Below, piece after piece: positions 1 through 14,821 of a DNA stretch of 64,000 bases. This DNA is from Edolisoma coerulescens. Taxonomy: Eukaryota > Chordata > Aves > Passeriformes > Campephagidae. The stretch is taken from the NCBI GenBank assembly GCA_013397115.1, contig VWZW01001380.1, forward strand, positions 63,066 to 127,065, given 5' to 3'. A program made the translations under genes and the position numbers. A model generated the notes under the pieces. The model was given only the letters and a program-made list of their open reading frames with translations. It searched no databases and was not told the origin of the DNA. Position 1 is the first letter of the stretch. Every line of letters starts with the position of its first letter.

Positions 1-3000
1 TATTAGCAAGGGGTGCAATAAAACAAGATAGTTGTCAAGTTTCAGCTTCCTAAAACCTTCCCCTTGACCCCATGTAATGTTAAAATGTGCCTATCATCAG
101 TAAGTTTTTCTGAAGTGTCTATGAATCTGCAGCTGTCAGCTCACTACCAGCTCATGTCACCCTGAAGAAGGGGTTTCTCAGCTGGAATATCAGTCCCACA
201 GAAAAATGGTACCTTGCTTCTGTCCAGGAGGGTGAACACTTCCTGCTGCCTTCTGGCTTGCAGTACAGATTAGAGAGGCTTTGGAGCTTCCTGGGGTAAA
301 GCTAGGGGAAGGTATAAATGATTAATGCTCCCTGATGCTAGGCAAATGTCATGGCTTTGAACCAAACCCAGACCTGTGTCTTTTGGTTTGCTTGTAAGAT
401 TTTTTTTCAAGCTTTTCTTCTAGTCAAAGATTAAAAACTTCCTCCAGCAGCCCCAGGTAATGATGTTTCCGAGGACTGGGACTTCTACTGCAAGTTCTGT
501 GCTGTGATGGTGGTACAAAGTCTTCCGTGTTGGAGAGTAACTACCTTTAAGCACTGTCCTAGAGGAAGATACAAATGGGCAAATGGGACCTTGAGTGCTG
601 TTGGCTACAGCTGTTGACATTTCATACCCACGTGATCTGATTTGCCATTTGGGCTCGTGAGGCACCTTCCCTTGTTTTCTCAGATTTTCTCAGTCTCCCG
701 CTAGTTTCTTCTGCTGCAATTTCTTTTCCCAGCATGTCAGTGTGTGAACTGTACTGACTTATGGAATGTGTGATTCCTAGTCACCAACTGGGTTTTGTAC
801 CACCTTTCTCATCATCTGAACATCTCCTCCTGAGTGTGGGTTTTACAGCAAATCCCATGTGGTTCATCTTGCCCAGGCAGGGGATTTGATGAGAACTAAC
901 TGGCACTCTTCAGTTCTTCTTTCTTTTGCTTCATCTCAACCTTACATGACAAAAATATTTTGAAATAAAAAGGATATTTAGGAACCAGAAACCAAGTTAT
1001 GTTTAGAGCAAGCTAATAAAGGTAAATAGGGGTTGGGTGGGTGGTGGAATTTCTGTTTTGCTCAAGACTGGTTGATATTAATGATGTCTTCACATTGGCA
1101 GACATCAAACACAAACTAAAGTACTGGCAGGTTTGTTACTCTGGAGGGCTGGGCAAGTCTCTGAGAGGTGAGAGATGGTGGCACCTTTTCTAGTTAACTT
1201 TCCATTTCTGTCGAGCCTCCTTGTGATTCTGTCATCCATCGTAGAAACTTTTGTTCTATTTTTGCAGCTATTTGGCACAATCTCAGTCCTGATCAAGCCT
1301 GAGTGTGCCTGACCACTTGTGGGACTGCACAGATGTCACAATAACTTTGCACCTTCTGGATGCTGAAATCAACAGTGTTTCCTTCAATGGATGCCCTGAG
1401 GTTTCTTGGTTCTGAGAATCCAAGCTTTGTTTAAATTATTAATTTGATTTTCCTTTCCTGCACTTCCATGCTGGTTGTTTTTTGTTACAATCAGCTACAG
1501 TCACCTCTAAACACCAGCTTTTCTTTCTTCTGCCTTCATCTTGCTGCCCACACGTGTTTTGAAAAGGGCAAATCTGTTACTATTATGGTGATTCAGAAAT
1601 ACTTCCAGTGTACTTTCTGAAGGGTGGTAGAATTTTTGGACCAATAATCTGGGGACACTTGCCAGTACCTGTTGAGAATTGTGTTCATAGATTGCAGGAC
1701 CTTTTTGCTGCTGGTTCCTTGGGTGTAGTATTTATCTGACTCCAAACAGCGCTATCAACATGCTGTTCTGCAGCAGTTAGAGAGAAACCAGGCTTATAGT
1801 ACTCTCTGCTTTCTGAAAAATAACCTTGTATACTCAAAAGGATTTTAGTTTGCTTTCCTTTATTTGCTCTGCAGTTGCCCCCCCAGGTCCCATTCTGGAT
1901 ATGCATGTAAGAAATTGCAGAGTAAAAGAGGAAAACCTAATGGGTTACTATTCTTTGGTTTGCTTTGGGAATATATAACAATCCCTGACGCCAAGCTCCT
2001 TAGTGATTCCTGGCTGCTTTTGGCCACCCACAATGTCAAGAATCAGAGAGCTGATAGTGAGCCTCATAAACAGGATGGAAAGGAAGGTCCCACATCAAAA
2101 ACATCACTCATTTGAGTTTGCATTTTCTCCTGTTAAGTTCAAAAAGGAGGATTTGCAGAATCATCCTCCTTGACTCCCCACTCCCCACCGCAATTCTTTG
2201 GAATTACTGCCTTTTTTGTGCATCAGCCAAAATCTGTGCAACTTCTTTTCATGTTGTGTGTCACCCACTGTGACACAAGTTCTTCAGCTGCTTCATCTCA
2301 AGGCATTGTGAGATGTGAAGTGTTTGAAAATGAACAGAAAACTTTCCAAATGACATATGTCATTTAAAACCTAGAATCCCTAGTTCTGGAAAGGATCAGA
2401 GTAGAAGTCTGAAAGCAAGACAGAGATGGTATTTTGGGCAGTAGACTAGGGTGCAGGAGAAAGAAGCTAATCTCTAACCTCTCTGACCTCCCTCTCTGTT
2501 TCTGGACTGTGGGTTTAAAACCAGGTGCATCAAAGTATTTCAGTGCCTGTGTTGTACTCACATCCCTGAAGATCTTGGTGCTTAAATGGAGCAACTGCCT
2601 GCCCTGACTCGGGTCTGTGGTCTATCTGGACCCAGCTTCCTTCCTTCCACCTGTTGCCTGGGCACTTAGAGGTGAGCTGTACAAAATCAGGACTGGTCGT
2701 TGTTCTGTACAGTGGCTAAAGGAGTAGTTACAATAGCTGTTATTATAACATAAACCTTGATCCTGCCAGGTGAGCTGGCAGATATTTCTCAGTAAGTGTT
2801 GCTGCTTTAGACTGGTGTGAAGAGTGGGGAAAATAACTGGGTGCACCTGTTACAGAAAGAGATCAAATTAGCTCCATGTGAGATTATAATTGCTTTTCAC
2901 TCCATAGATCACACACCAAAGTTGAGGTCATGTTTGCCCAGCTACTTGCTGAGTTACTTTCTAACTTGTCAGTGTCTGCTTCAAAATAACAGGCTTTGTT

Positions 3001-3554
3001 TTCATGAGAAGAAAGTCTCACAGCCCCTTATTTCCTCCTTTTACTATGTATTTGCTGGTAGCGGAAAAAGCATCGGGAAGGGAAACTGTCGTGGATTGGC
3101 TGTTTACACAAAGTCCTCCAGCAGGGATCAGGGTGGAACAGGGCCATGTATGTGGAATAGACTTCACTGTTTCAAAGACTGCAAAGCTGCTGTAGTGGGA
3201 GGCCACATGCAGGGACTTAATATGGAACCTGAAGCAGTAAGGAGCAGACTGTCAGCTTGAGCAAACCTGTGGCAGGCTCTGGCAAATCTACTGGAGCTGG
3301 TTTATGGAAAGCTCTCTCTGAAATCACAAGGCCATAGATGAAGTTGACAGGCTGAAGAGGAGACTCTGTGAGTATCATAATCTTGACCATGATAGTCATA
3401 TAATACCTCAAGCAATAATTCAGCCAGGCTCTATTTCTTTGAGTGTCATCTTTGTTTTGCTGTGTTGGCAAAGGTTGCTGGGTTGTTAAAGGAGGAAAAA
3501 ATTGTCATTGAGGCTTTATCAACTCATTGGAGATTTCTGTTTTCCCTTGCACAG
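1..3554 (+). other. Intronic sequence upstream of first MCF2L2 exon in window
   Basis: No coding exon, RNA gene or clear repeat was recognised. The exon at 3555 starts in mid-codon, so a coding exon must lie further upstream. I did not find in this stretch a peptide resembling the N-terminus I recall for human MCF2L2. The ORFs here, up to 147 codons, have no recognisable homology and no exon-like borders. Confidence 0.7.
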
Positions 3555-3638
3555 ATGAAATCATGCAGCAGGAGATACGGCCGCTGGTAGCAGTGGATAT
3601 AATAGAACAGCTCCACAGACAATTTGCCATCTTGTCAG
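3555..3638 (+). CDS. MCF2L2: MCF2L2 exon a (start of CRAL-TRIO region)
   Basis: 84 bp: two bases completing an Asp codon, 27 codons, then one base of a Gly codon. It reads EIMQQEIRPLVAVDIIEQLH and continues RQFAILS. The acceptor is TTGCACAG and the donor TCAG|GTAAGA, both strong. In the family this helical stretch leads into the Sec14-like fold (positions here are approximate). The following intron is 9.6 kb. Confidence 0.95.
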
Positions 3639-6600
3639 GTAAGAAGCTGCTGGTAATCACACTCCAGGATTCTCTTGGAAACATACTGGAATGTGTCATG
3701 CTGACTGTCACCCTTCAGCTCTATACAGCAGTTGCAGTGGTATTTTCATATTGCTCATGAAAAGTGCTGCTACAATCAGATATTCACGGTGTATGGAACG
3801 GATAAATGCCAAGTTGCTGTACTTGTTTTTCTTAAGGCAAGTTATTTTTCCATGTTCTCCACAATGGGCTGGGAGGAACATATTTAGAGGGCAAGAAATT
3901 AAACAAAACTTGCAGTTCATATCTTTGCACAATGTCTGAGCATCTTGTTTGTGGGAAAAGATTTTGGTCTATCAGGGATCTATTCATGACCTCCCCCTTC
4001 TTCCTCATTTGCCTTTGTTTTAGGAATGATTCATTGCTAAAGGGTAAGGTTCTAATCTTTCAAAGATATGATTATTACATATTCCTTTGTTTGCCTGAAG
4101 TTTGCAATCACACAAAGTGACGCAGTTCCTTCCCCAAAGAAAGAGCTGATACTGAAATATTTGGCAAATTATTTAAGACATTATTTTGGATACTGTAGAT
4201 GATAAATCTTATCTGGGTCCTAAAACAGTCTCTGCTGTTGACTGCCTGGCCTCTGGCAACTCCTTTTGTCTCTGTTTCGGCCTGTTCTGCAAAGAAGAGA
4301 ATTCAGAATTTGCTTATCATGTTCCCCACAGAAACAGTGAAGTGTCATGAATTTTCACAAAATGCTGAGATCATAAGAAGATCCTCTTGAAAAGCCTGTC
4401 CCTCTTGGTGGAGAGGAACACTGGGTATAGAGTGCAGAGAGAACACCAACCCAGCTCTGAAAATGGTCAGCTCAGCAGGCCCAATCCTTGCTGCATCTTT
4501 GCATTTTTAAATACATTCCAAGTTGCCAAAAGAAATCCAAACCTAATTTACACAGAATTCTTTATGAGGTTCTGAGTATCAAAACTTGATTTTGGAGGCT
4601 TCCAGGTAGCATCTTGTGGCAGTTTCCTAAGCTCAGTAACTAAAGGGTTTGCTAGGCAGAGGGTATTGACTGGGCAGAGGTGGAACCAACTGCCTTCTCA
4701 CCTGCAGTAAAGCATCCCAGGGTCCCACCTTCCTGGAATTCCTAATGAACACACCCCTCTGGGCAGGACAGTGTCTGTAACTGCATTAAATTGCTCAAAC
4801 CTTTTTCATCCCACTGTTGTGCTCAGTGCAGGGTAAGTAAGAATTGTTGAGAATTGAGTGCCTCACATGCAATTGCCTACCCAGTAAAATGTGGAGGATT
4901 GCTATTTTTGAACCCCATTACCTTGCAACATTTGGGACCAATAACAAAAGCTGAATACGGCATGTAATGAGCAACTTATGGAAAGTGGTTTACTAAACAG
5001 GAAGAAAAATCCATTTCTAGTTCCAGCTAGAATATTAAACGTGGAATAAAAATGTCAAGGGTAGACATAAAAAAAGAATTTTCATATTTCTTTATGGACT
5101 CATAATTTCAGCAGTGCCTGTATTCTTACCTGCTATTTTAGCTAATTCAACTCTTCACATTTATCTAATTCTTTTGTTCTTGGAAGTGATGAGAAAGGCT
5201 ATTTAAATGTGAGCTGCTTAAAGACTTGAAAAATAACTCTTCAGAGAAGGCAAGGCTGAGGGGCTTGTTTGTTAGGAATCAGCAAATAACTGGTTCATCA
5301 ACACAGAAGTACTAATAACAAATACCAAAGGACAGTGAGAAGGTGTCTTTCATGCCCCCATCTACATAAATAACAAATTGCATTTTAAGAACTTTCAGGC
5401 TTATCTAAAATCTCCTCAGTTCAGTCCAGAAATAGTATCCTAATATAAACCAGGGCAGTATAGTTCAAGTTTCTAAGTTGATTTCAGTCTGAAATTTGCA
5501 GCTAAATTTGGAAACCTGGGTGTCTCTACTCCAAAATCCCCATGGCAGCATGTGAAGAAGATCAGGAACAAAAAATCACCCTCTTAGAAACCCCTTTGGC
5601 TCAGTGTCTTATTCTGTTGGTGACCACTGGTGAGTCATAGGTAAAACACAGCAGGAATCTTCCTTACTCTCCCTTTATTGCCTCCTGCAAAGAGAACTTT
5701 AGATGCAAGCCAGACGTTACTATACTTTTCAAAAATGCATTTCTCGAAATAATGTAACTTTCTTTTTCCTTTAGCAAAAGATTGGTTTTTTTCATGCAAT
5801 GAAAACAAAACTGGGCACTCTTCTGCCTCATTTCACTTATTAAAGCAATTCACACATAAATGACCTCATTCGATTTTGATTTTTTTTTTCCAGATGACTC
5901 TGTAGCTTTTCCTCAAAGCATGCTGCTTTGCTGCTTTTCAGTAGGTACAAGCAACCACAAGTATTTTGGTGCTTCAGTGCTTGCCTATGTGGTGGCTGAA
6001 AATTTGATACTTGGCCTATTTCCTGGTTTTCCATATTGAAATGTTGCAGCTCAGTAGCCACTGTGTGGAAAAAACCCCCTTATGTTCTTTGGTCTCACCA
6101 TAGTGAGCAGTAAAAGGCAATTCCAACTTCCTTGTAGAGTGCTATGGACATAAATTATGTTTCTCTGAACAACTTCATAACAGTGATATATGCTGATTTA
6201 CACTAGATGGGGTAATTTCTTTCAGTCTGGAGGCTGCAGCCCCCAGAGCACAGCCAGACACCTCTTCCATGCCTGTGCAGAGCTCAGAGGATGTAGCACT
6301 GAGCCTGGTTTGTGTTACTCCACAGCCTCTAGCTCTGTCAAGCTCTCCTGTTCAGTCCTGTGGACCCCAAATCCATTTGTCCAGTGATAATGAAAGTAAA
6401 TGGTTGACTGTTGCAAACTTTGTCATAAATGAGTATTTCTTTGGTTAATACCACCTTTTTAGTAACAGCTGGCAGCTGAGGCAGATGTAGTGAACCCACA
6501 ATGTTCCCTTGCAGTAAAGCAGAAAAGAAAGAGGAAAATGATTGAATCAAAGGCTCTTTGTTTTCTCTGGACATGACTCATTAGAAACACTTCTCTCCAC

Positions 6601-9600
6601 TACTGCTGTGTGCAAACTTGTTAAGAGGATCTGACTGTGTTGCAGTCTCCAAGCAGATGGTAGGAATTACATAACAAGTCTAATGAGTTTGGTGTTTAAT
6701 TGTGTCAGGGTCTAGCTATAATGAATGTCTTAGCTGCTAACAGCCTCCTGTCTGTCCTGGTCCTCCACCTATCAGATTAACCAAGACCTTACTCCATGCC
6801 AATAACAGGGAAACTCTCCGAAGCCTTCCCTGATCCACTGAGGTCATGGAAGAGGCTGCAATGTAATGTGGCAATGTCCTTAATCATGTCATTTTACTTT
6901 GGTCATCTCTTTTCCCGTGTGCTGATTTAGCCCTGCTTAGCTTGTGAGATGGAGTAGTGGTTCTTGTGGTTAAATTCTAGTTTTGATACCACAACTGTCT
7001 CTTTCCTTTCCCTGAAAACCAAACTCCCATTTATGGGACTACAGCTGTGACAACACAGGAGTGCTCAACTAGGTTTCTGTGTTTCCTGTAGCTGTTAAGG
7101 GAACTAGATCACAAAGTTAAGTAGTACTGAAAACATGGTTATTTTAACACACCAGTTTTTACTCAAGAATAAAGAACCACTAGTAAAATACTGCTTCTGT
7201 CCTGCTGACAGACTAATAAACTGCTATACCAATCTGCTCTTGGAACTGCTACTACTTCTCCCCCCCTACCTCCTTTTTTATCTTCAGCTTCACAACATGT
7301 TCTTATCTGTAATTACTCTGTCAAAGAGCCCAATCTGCCATTTGCAGCAATAATGGATCATGTTACTAAATCACGACTTTACTAGAGAAACTGTCACTAA
7401 GTGTATTAGCAGAGAGAATCATTTTCTTTGTGTTCTGCCCCTGTTAACAGACTTCAGTGGATGGGAGAGTAAATCTGAAAATGGTAACTGACTCAGAAGC
7501 CAGTTTATTTAATTTGCAGAGCCTGGAGGGTATTTGGCCATCTGCTTCCTGTTTAAACTGAGCCTTTTGGAAAACCTGGCCTGACCTTGCCGAAAGGACA
7601 GTTTGGATCTTTTATAAAAATTGAGACCCAGGAAGCATGATTTAATGAGAAATTCATCACTCACAACCCTTAATCAACATAGAAAACCAAAACAACAGAG
7701 CATGGAAAAAGCAAGACCTGACCAAAGCAGTGAAACTTCAGCCAAGATCTCATTAGAGTTTTTGGCTGTCTGACCCAGGAGATGAGCTGCAGTCGGGGCT
7801 GGGCTGTGATGACTTAGGGAGCTCTCTGCATGTGGGCAGGCCCAAGCAGTCAAGCCTGCACGTGTCAGCAGCATTTGAGAGAACACTTTCCAATACTAAC
7901 TGATGAGTTAGTGTCTGTGGCAGGCTGGGGAGGTGAGCTCTGGAAACTTGCAGACTGACTTTTGGAACTTCTCCTGACTTTAGCTTCTTTGTTGGGCTGG
8001 TGTTTTTTGTTTGGTTTGCTTTGTTTTATTTCCCAAGGGAGTCAGCATATTTGGTGATCTCTAGTTAGAAGAGCTGCTGGCTATGAAATAGGACTTCAGT
8101 GTAGCCCGACTGTCTAAACCATGGATATTTTTTGTGCCTAGGTGGGAGGCATAGGTGGGCTAGTACTGAGGAGTAGGAGATTTTCTAAGATCCCCATTGT
8201 GTTCAGGGCCTCGGCCTGCAGCTGTGATTGCTTTCTGCTTTTGCATAAGTCATACCAACATGCAGCTTCAGCTGTGAGAGCTCTCAGAATTCAGCACTCA
8301 CACCTCATTTGTCAATCACACCCTTTACACTGCAAAGCAAAATTAAATTTTCTCAGGCTGCCATAACCTTTTCTCCCCTATGTATATTCCTTCCCCGAAT
8401 ACTTCAGCTGCTTTTTTTCCACAGCTGAGTTCTGGCCCCATCTTCACTGCAACAGCTATCCAGGCTGCACTGGCTGCTGGAAAGTCTGTCTAATAGGAGC
8501 AACTATGAATGCTGCTCTGTGTCCTGGGACTTTGGAGATTGGCATGCGTAAGAGTGAGCAAAGGTCCCATTACCATGGATACCTTGTACTACCGTGATAC
8601 AGCTTGTGTGCTATCTCTTCTAAATTTCTTAACCTTCCACATTCACTCTGACTTCTGACCTGTCACCCAGGTTCTTTCTTTCCCTTTGCCCTTGGGCCAC
8701 AAGTGAAGATGGAAAGTTGAGCAAAAGTAAGGAGAGTGCCCAGGAAGAGGAGGAAAGAGGCGCTGTCATTCTCATTCTCAGTGGCAAACCAGGCAGAAGG
8801 TCAAGTCGACTGTAATATTTTCCTTGTTAAGTCCTGCCTTTCTCCAAGCAGTTCAGCCCTCTGCTCTTCTAAATCCTGTTCTTGTTCACATTGGTTGTGC
8901 TCCAGCTGGTTGAGCTCAGGTCTGCATAGAAGACAAAAATCTGGTTGGGTTTCCTCTGCAGGCAAAACTCTGTGGCTACTTATGATGGAGCAGCCTGGGG
9001 TCTGACTGAGGAGCAGTGACCCAACCACGGGAGGCTGCCTGTGGGATAGCCTGGCTTCCCTAAGGCAGAGCCAGGAGTGAGCCTCATGTTAGTTCAGCTG
9101 TGGGACAGCCTGAACCTTCCCTGCTGCCGGCTGAGCCTCCAGCTTTGGTGGCTGCTGCTTGCAATGGCCACTGCCACCAGCTGCTGATTCCCTGGCCGGG
9201 TACCAGCGTTTGGAACTGCCAGAAGGTGCTGGGGGTGGCTGTGTTGCTTGGAGAGTGCTGCAGGATGGCATCTAATGGTGCCTGGGAGAGCTGCAACTCA
9301 GAGAGACAGAGGCCAGCATGAAAACAGCTGCCAGGCACTGCCACGCTCCTGATAGCTATTTTTCAGTGCATCTTTGTTTTTGCTTCTGACTGCACAAAAC
9401 TCAAGGTATTGCTTGCTTCTCCCTTGGGGCTCCTTAGCTCAGCTCATGCCTCATGAGCTCCTTTGCTCCTGGCAGTCCTCAGGTTGCTTACCCAGCTGCA
9501 CAGGCACTGCTGAATATAGCACAGAATGCTGTAAGGAACCCCTCTCAGCTCTCTGCTGTGCTCATTGGCTCACTCTCTTCAGCGCTTCTGTCTCCCTCTT

Positions 9601-12600
9601 CCTGTCCTCACTTTCTACATAAAATGTCTTTTTTTTTTTTCTCTTGAAGACTAATTTTTTCTTCTGGTGTTCTGCTGTCTCTATCTGCCTTACTAATGAT
9701 GGGTTGTAAACTCTTCTATTTGGCAACGGGACTCTTCTCACAAGTGATGCCCAGGCGTGTAGGGATTATGCACAGTCCCAGCAAGCCCAAGGATGCTATA
9801 CAGAGACTCCTTGGGGCCAAATTCCATGTACTCAGTCCTTATGGCCATGGAACTGACTGAAGGCTGTCCCTATTGGCTTTAAGTTTGTGCTCTCTGCCCT
9901 TTCAAGACATTGAGTAGTATCCAGCTAAAGTATTTCAAGGCCTGGAAGAAATCTTGTGGCAACTCCCTAGAAAGAGAGGTTGATGGCCCAGGAAAAAAAG
10001 GGCTGCAGCTTGTCAATTCGCATTCTGCAGAAATTTGCATACTGCAGCAATTCTTGGTTTAGTGTCAGGGAAAAAAATGGCATTAACATTTAGATATATG
10101 GAATTGCTCTCTCATACAGAGGGGAGAGTAAACACCCTTGGTGTTTAAGGAGCTTCCCTTATATCCCAGAACATCTACCCTTGTTGTCTTGTCGAAATAC
10201 GGATAAATGGAAATGGGTAATTCTCCTTTGTAGCTCAACTACTGCTCAAAGTTCAGATAGGCAGGAAAAACCCATTTGTAACATATTTGTGCTACTACTT
10301 TCACTCAACACTTCAGACATTTCTGCTCTCTTCTCGTCATAGCACTTAACAATTCTGAGTACCAAACTCCCTCAAACTTCCCCTAATTTCCTCGTGTGGC
10401 AGGAACTGAAGGTTTCCTTGTTTATTTCTGTCTGAAATACAGCTGTGCTGAACCATCTGAGGGTTCTGGTTTGGTTGCAGCAGGAAGGGTTGCCTTCGAG
10501 GTGGAGAATGAGATGGAGATCAGGAGCTGTTAAGGGCCTGTGGCTTAGTCAGAGGCAGGAGCTGCTGACTCTTAGTTGAATATTCAGTCTGAGGCTGCTC
10601 CTAACTGGCCTAGATTTGCTGCCAGTGGTGAAAGGAAGAAGTCAGTGTTCAGTCTGCTTACATTCATTCTTTGGATGGCTTTTTATAGGAGAACATCCCA
10701 TGACAAAAATACACACCCACATACACAGAGCACATCATCAGCCTGCCTCATCTAGCTCAGGGAAGAGACCAGGGAAGAAGAGCACGTGTGTGACTGTAGA
10801 TGCAAGAGATGAAATAAAAGGGACACAAAGAGATCCTGGTCAGCAGGAGCATTAGAAGTACCATTTGAAACTTGTAGTTTAAACAAATCTTAAGTATAAC
10901 GGCAGCTAAACTGTCAGGTGTTGAAGGAGGGGATCCAGGGGAATCTGTCTTATCTTCCAGTGGCAAATACTGCTGCTTTAAACCAAAATATTCCAAGTTA
11001 ACTACATCTCCCTCATTTAAAGTATATTCACATATTTGAAATATGTGAATGGGAAAGTTTGGTGCCCAGAAAGCATGTGAATGTTCACAAGATACCAGGT
11101 ATGAAATACCTCGGCATGCTCTGAGCTCTGCAAAAGAGACAGCAGACAAATTTGGTATTAAATTTTCCTGGGTGTTACTGTTTGTGTCCAGGAGATGTCA
11201 CTGAGAAGCTGTAACAAACCAGCCTAACTCGGTACCTGCTGGTTGGAGTTCCTGGTCTAGAGTGCAGCATTCTGGGGAAAATCTAAATTTGCATGACAGC
11301 ATATTCTCCATCACTGCTGACTGCAGACAGCGCAGCTGGAGATCCAGCTGCCATGCATCAGCATTTGGCATCACCCCAAGGCCAGTGGGGAGGTCAATGT
11401 GGAGGCTGTGGCTCTGCTCAGCATTTGAAATCCAATTCAGTGCCGTGTGAATGATGGCTTTCTTTCTTTCCCTCTTGGCTGAAAGACTTTTGAGTCTCTG
11501 TAGGCCTGTTTTCTCCCTAGCAAGGTGAGTTCAGTGAATGATCTAACACAACGGAGTCATTTTCAGGTGTAATCAAAGCACTAATCAACCTTCAGAAAGG
11601 AAAAGAGGGGCTAAAGGTGGTGTGCTGATACCATGTCACCAGATGTCAAGAAGAAGGTTTCCTTGTTCAAAATTCCTATTTTCTAGAGCTCTGAGTTTTA
11701 CCTTGTGCAAACATTGTATTCCACAGCATTCCAGCTCTCCATGGATAGACAGCACAGAAGGCACCTTAAATAATGCAACCGAGGCTGGGAGGATAGGGCA
11801 GGGGCAGGATCAGGACTAGCAAGGGACTGTCCACTCTACAGAGCAATAGCCAGGAATTACTGGAGCACCTCCTTGCAATGACCCCCAACAGAGGATCAGG
11901 AGAAACTGGTTTGTGGCATCAGCTGTGGTTATCAACAGGGAAAGGCAATGGTGGATGGGACCAGCCTGGAAACAAGGTTTATTTATGGGGATTTAGAGAG
12001 TGCTTTCAAGGAATGATAACTCTTTTTTTCTCCCCACTCCCATGCTCCTAATGGGATAATTTATTGGATATTTTCCTGAGGAAGGTAATTTACATTTTCC
12101 TTCTCACAGTTTCGTCTTTACTAAAGAGAAGCCCAGAATATGGCTGTCCCTTGGGCAAGAGTCCTCTGTGTGTGATAAATGACTCAGAAAACTCTGTCTA
12201 CAGCAGGACTACACTCAGTATTGGGCTGTTAGAGAATTCCTGAGCCTGGTGCATATAAAAATAGGTTTACATAAAGATTGCAGAGAAAGGAGAAAGACTC
12301 AGGGAAAAGCATATCCTTAATGCCCTCTTTAAGGAAAATGAAGCAATATGGTACCTGTAACAAAAGCTTTGTTTCATTGTTCCTTTATGTGCTGCTGCCT
12401 CCTCAGTCTGCTCTCGGCTCTGAGTCCAAGCTGGTGAGAAAACCCCTCGTAACTTCTGTGTGGTTGGAGCAATGCCCAGATTTATTACTGGAACTGAGTT
12501 AGCATCGGTGCTGCATGTGAACAGGGTTTGTGCTGTGGAGTCTCTTGGAGCTGAGCATCGTGTCAGGAGCACTGTAAAGGCTGCTTGCTTCCAAGGGGCT

Positions 12601-13208
12601 TGGCTCCATGTTTCCTGTAGTTCTACCTGAATCTGGATCAGGGAATCCCTCAGAAAGGGACTCTTCTTAACCTTGTAGCATATGACCTTCCTGTCCTGTT
12701 TAATAGAGGTTTGATACAAACAAGCATGATGAGCAAAATTCCTCCATGCACTTTGAGCATTTTTTTGTGAAGGAAAGACCTAAGCCTGGATTGGTCCCAG
12801 GCTTATATTGTGGGTTATGTGTGTGTATTCAAAGCTTTTATCTCTGTTACTTCATTTCATTTGATGACTAGAAGGAATTGGAGAGTGCTGTTCCTATGCA
12901 TAGGGAAATATTGTAATATTATCACAAGAAATTATTTGGAAATGGGAATCAAAGAACAAAAAAACCCACTTAATCAGAATTGTGCAGAAGGTTAGTGAAA
13001 AAGCTGAGGATCTCAAAGGCTAGAATCTCATCTGGAGTAAACTGAGGTAATGAAACTGCAGTGAGTTATATCAGATGGGAGCTGGTGGTGATTACTGGAT
13101 GTGGGTGCTTTACAAGGAGAAATATGCCAGTGTTTCGCACTTGAGTGCTGACCAGTCTGTCCAAAGGCCTAAAATCACCCTCTGAACTTTACAACTTGTC
13201 TTTTGCAG
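3639..13208 (+). other. MCF2L2 intron (9.6 kb)
   Basis: No exon or RNA gene recognised. A locally GC-richer patch at about 9,050-9,330 has open frames on both strands but no motif, and a T-run sits near 9,630-9,642. ORFs up to 150 codons (for example minus strand 12267-12719) lack recognisable domains and splice-compatible borders. Confidence 0.7.
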
Positions 13209-13323
13209 GAGGAAGAGGAAAGGATGGGGCACCCATTATAACCTTTCCAGAATTTGCAGGATTCAGTGAGATACCTGATGACGATTTTCTGAACGTGGTC
13301 ACTTATCTAACCAGCATTCCCAG
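13209..13323 (+). CDS. MCF2L2: MCF2L2 exon b (CRAL-TRIO domain)
   Basis: 115 bp: the last two bases of a split Gly codon, 37 codons, then AG of a split Ser codon. It reads GRGKDGAPIITFPEFAGFSE and continues IPDDDFLNVVTYLTSIP. The GG-R-G-x-DG-x-P-I-I-TFP signature opens the CRAL-TRIO domain in MCF2-family proteins. The acceptor is TTTTGCAG and the donor CCAG|GTGAGG. Confidence 0.97.
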
Positions 13324-14821
13324 GTGAGGCTAAGCACAAATGTCTATGGATTTCCTAGAGAATTTTGCTTCCCCAGTGGCTCGCTTATTTTAGTGGTGCT
13401 ACCAGGACATACCACTGCCTCTGCATCTGTCCAGTCATTGTGAAACTTCCCTATCTACTGGAGGCCCTAGGAATTATTTCTGTCGTTTGCATGGAAAAAT
13501 AAGCTTCACACAGGGCAGGTTGAACTGAATCAGAGCAGTAGATCTGAAGAGCAGCAGCAAAGATGGCAGATCAAAGGGAGCTGAGAGGGGTTGTTTGTGA
13601 AAAGTCTCAGGGGCACTGGATGTAATAAGGGAAAGGCTGCTTCTGGAAGGAGCCATACTTACACAGTATGACTGCTTATTCTCTGAGTGCCTCTTTCTAT
13701 GCAGCTTTCCCTTTGCTGAGAAAGCAAGTGAGGTGCCCCATTGGCAGGATTCTGGCAAGCACCCTGTGCTTTCTGATGCTTCATTTCTTTGGAGATTGCT
13801 CCACAGCCAGGATGTTTTCCTTGCTTTTTGCCTGCAGCTTTATAAGGATAGTGAAACAAACTGAGTTCCCTTGCTCTGAAGAAATGTGCTAAGGCATGAC
13901 TGCTGAATTACTTTTTGTTTATCTAAGAGAGCTTAATATTTTTTCAGCCCCCTGATCCTGTCTCTAGACTATGGCTGTTTGTGCTAATGAGAAGCACAGC
14001 AATGATTTATTATTTCCTGTGGTCTTCTATAAAAACGTGCTTAGAGGATCCTAGTGGAAAACGTGCCTCCTTCAAGTTTGAGTGAGAAGTTTTACAGCTC
14101 TACCTAAATGTATTCCCCATATTTGCCAAAGTTGTTGCCAAAGAATTGCCAAAGCAAGCTGAGAGAAATCACATACTGTGAACTTAACAGCTTTGTTGTT
14201 TCACTCAGCTCTGTGGGACTTTTGTTCTGCCAGGGGAAACTCTGTTTTGAGTATTTCTTCACTTGCTTCAGGCCTGAGAGGGCGACCAGCTTCAGGGTAT
14301 ACGCAACAGCAGCAGTGGCTGAGGAAACCACAAAACTAGTTTTTTAGTTCTTTGTACTTGGTATGCAGGGAGATGATTCCCAGTAATGCTGTCACATGTT
14401 GGTGAACCAGCATGTTATATTGTCAACATGATAGACAGAATTGCTTTGAGCTTCTTCAGCTTGTGTAAAGCCCAAAAGCACAGATGGGTTCACAAGAAAT
14501 TAGCCAAATTCATGAAGGATTGCTCCCTCAAGGGCAGCTGGACACAACGGCTCAGATTCAAACTCAGGCTGAAGAAATTAATTCATTCCTTAATGCTGGT
14601 ACCTGAGAGAATACACCAAGAGAAATATTATCCTTCTCATTTTCTTGCTGCCTTTGTCTCATTACCACTATCTACCAACACTGGAGTCAGGGTGTTGAGC
14701 TAGATGGACCTTTGCTTCGATTCAGTTTGAGTTCTGTGTTTTCTCCTGAGGAATCCCAGAGCCATGTGCAAAGAATGAAGAATTGAGTTTCAAAACTTTG
14801 TAAGTCAGGAGAGCTGTGATA

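Noticed and set aside
2817..3260. 147-codon plus-strand ORF
   Set aside because: No homology I can name, and several overlapping ORFs in other frames; treated as chance.
6940..7010. Weak tRNA-derived SINE-like words (GTAGTGGTTCTTGTGGTTAAATTC)
   Set aside because: Only a few words match the 5' part of MIR; too short and diverged to call.
12267..12719. 150-codon minus-strand ORF
   Set aside because: No recognisable domain, no splice-compatible borders, composition like surrounding intron; expected by chance in 64 kb.
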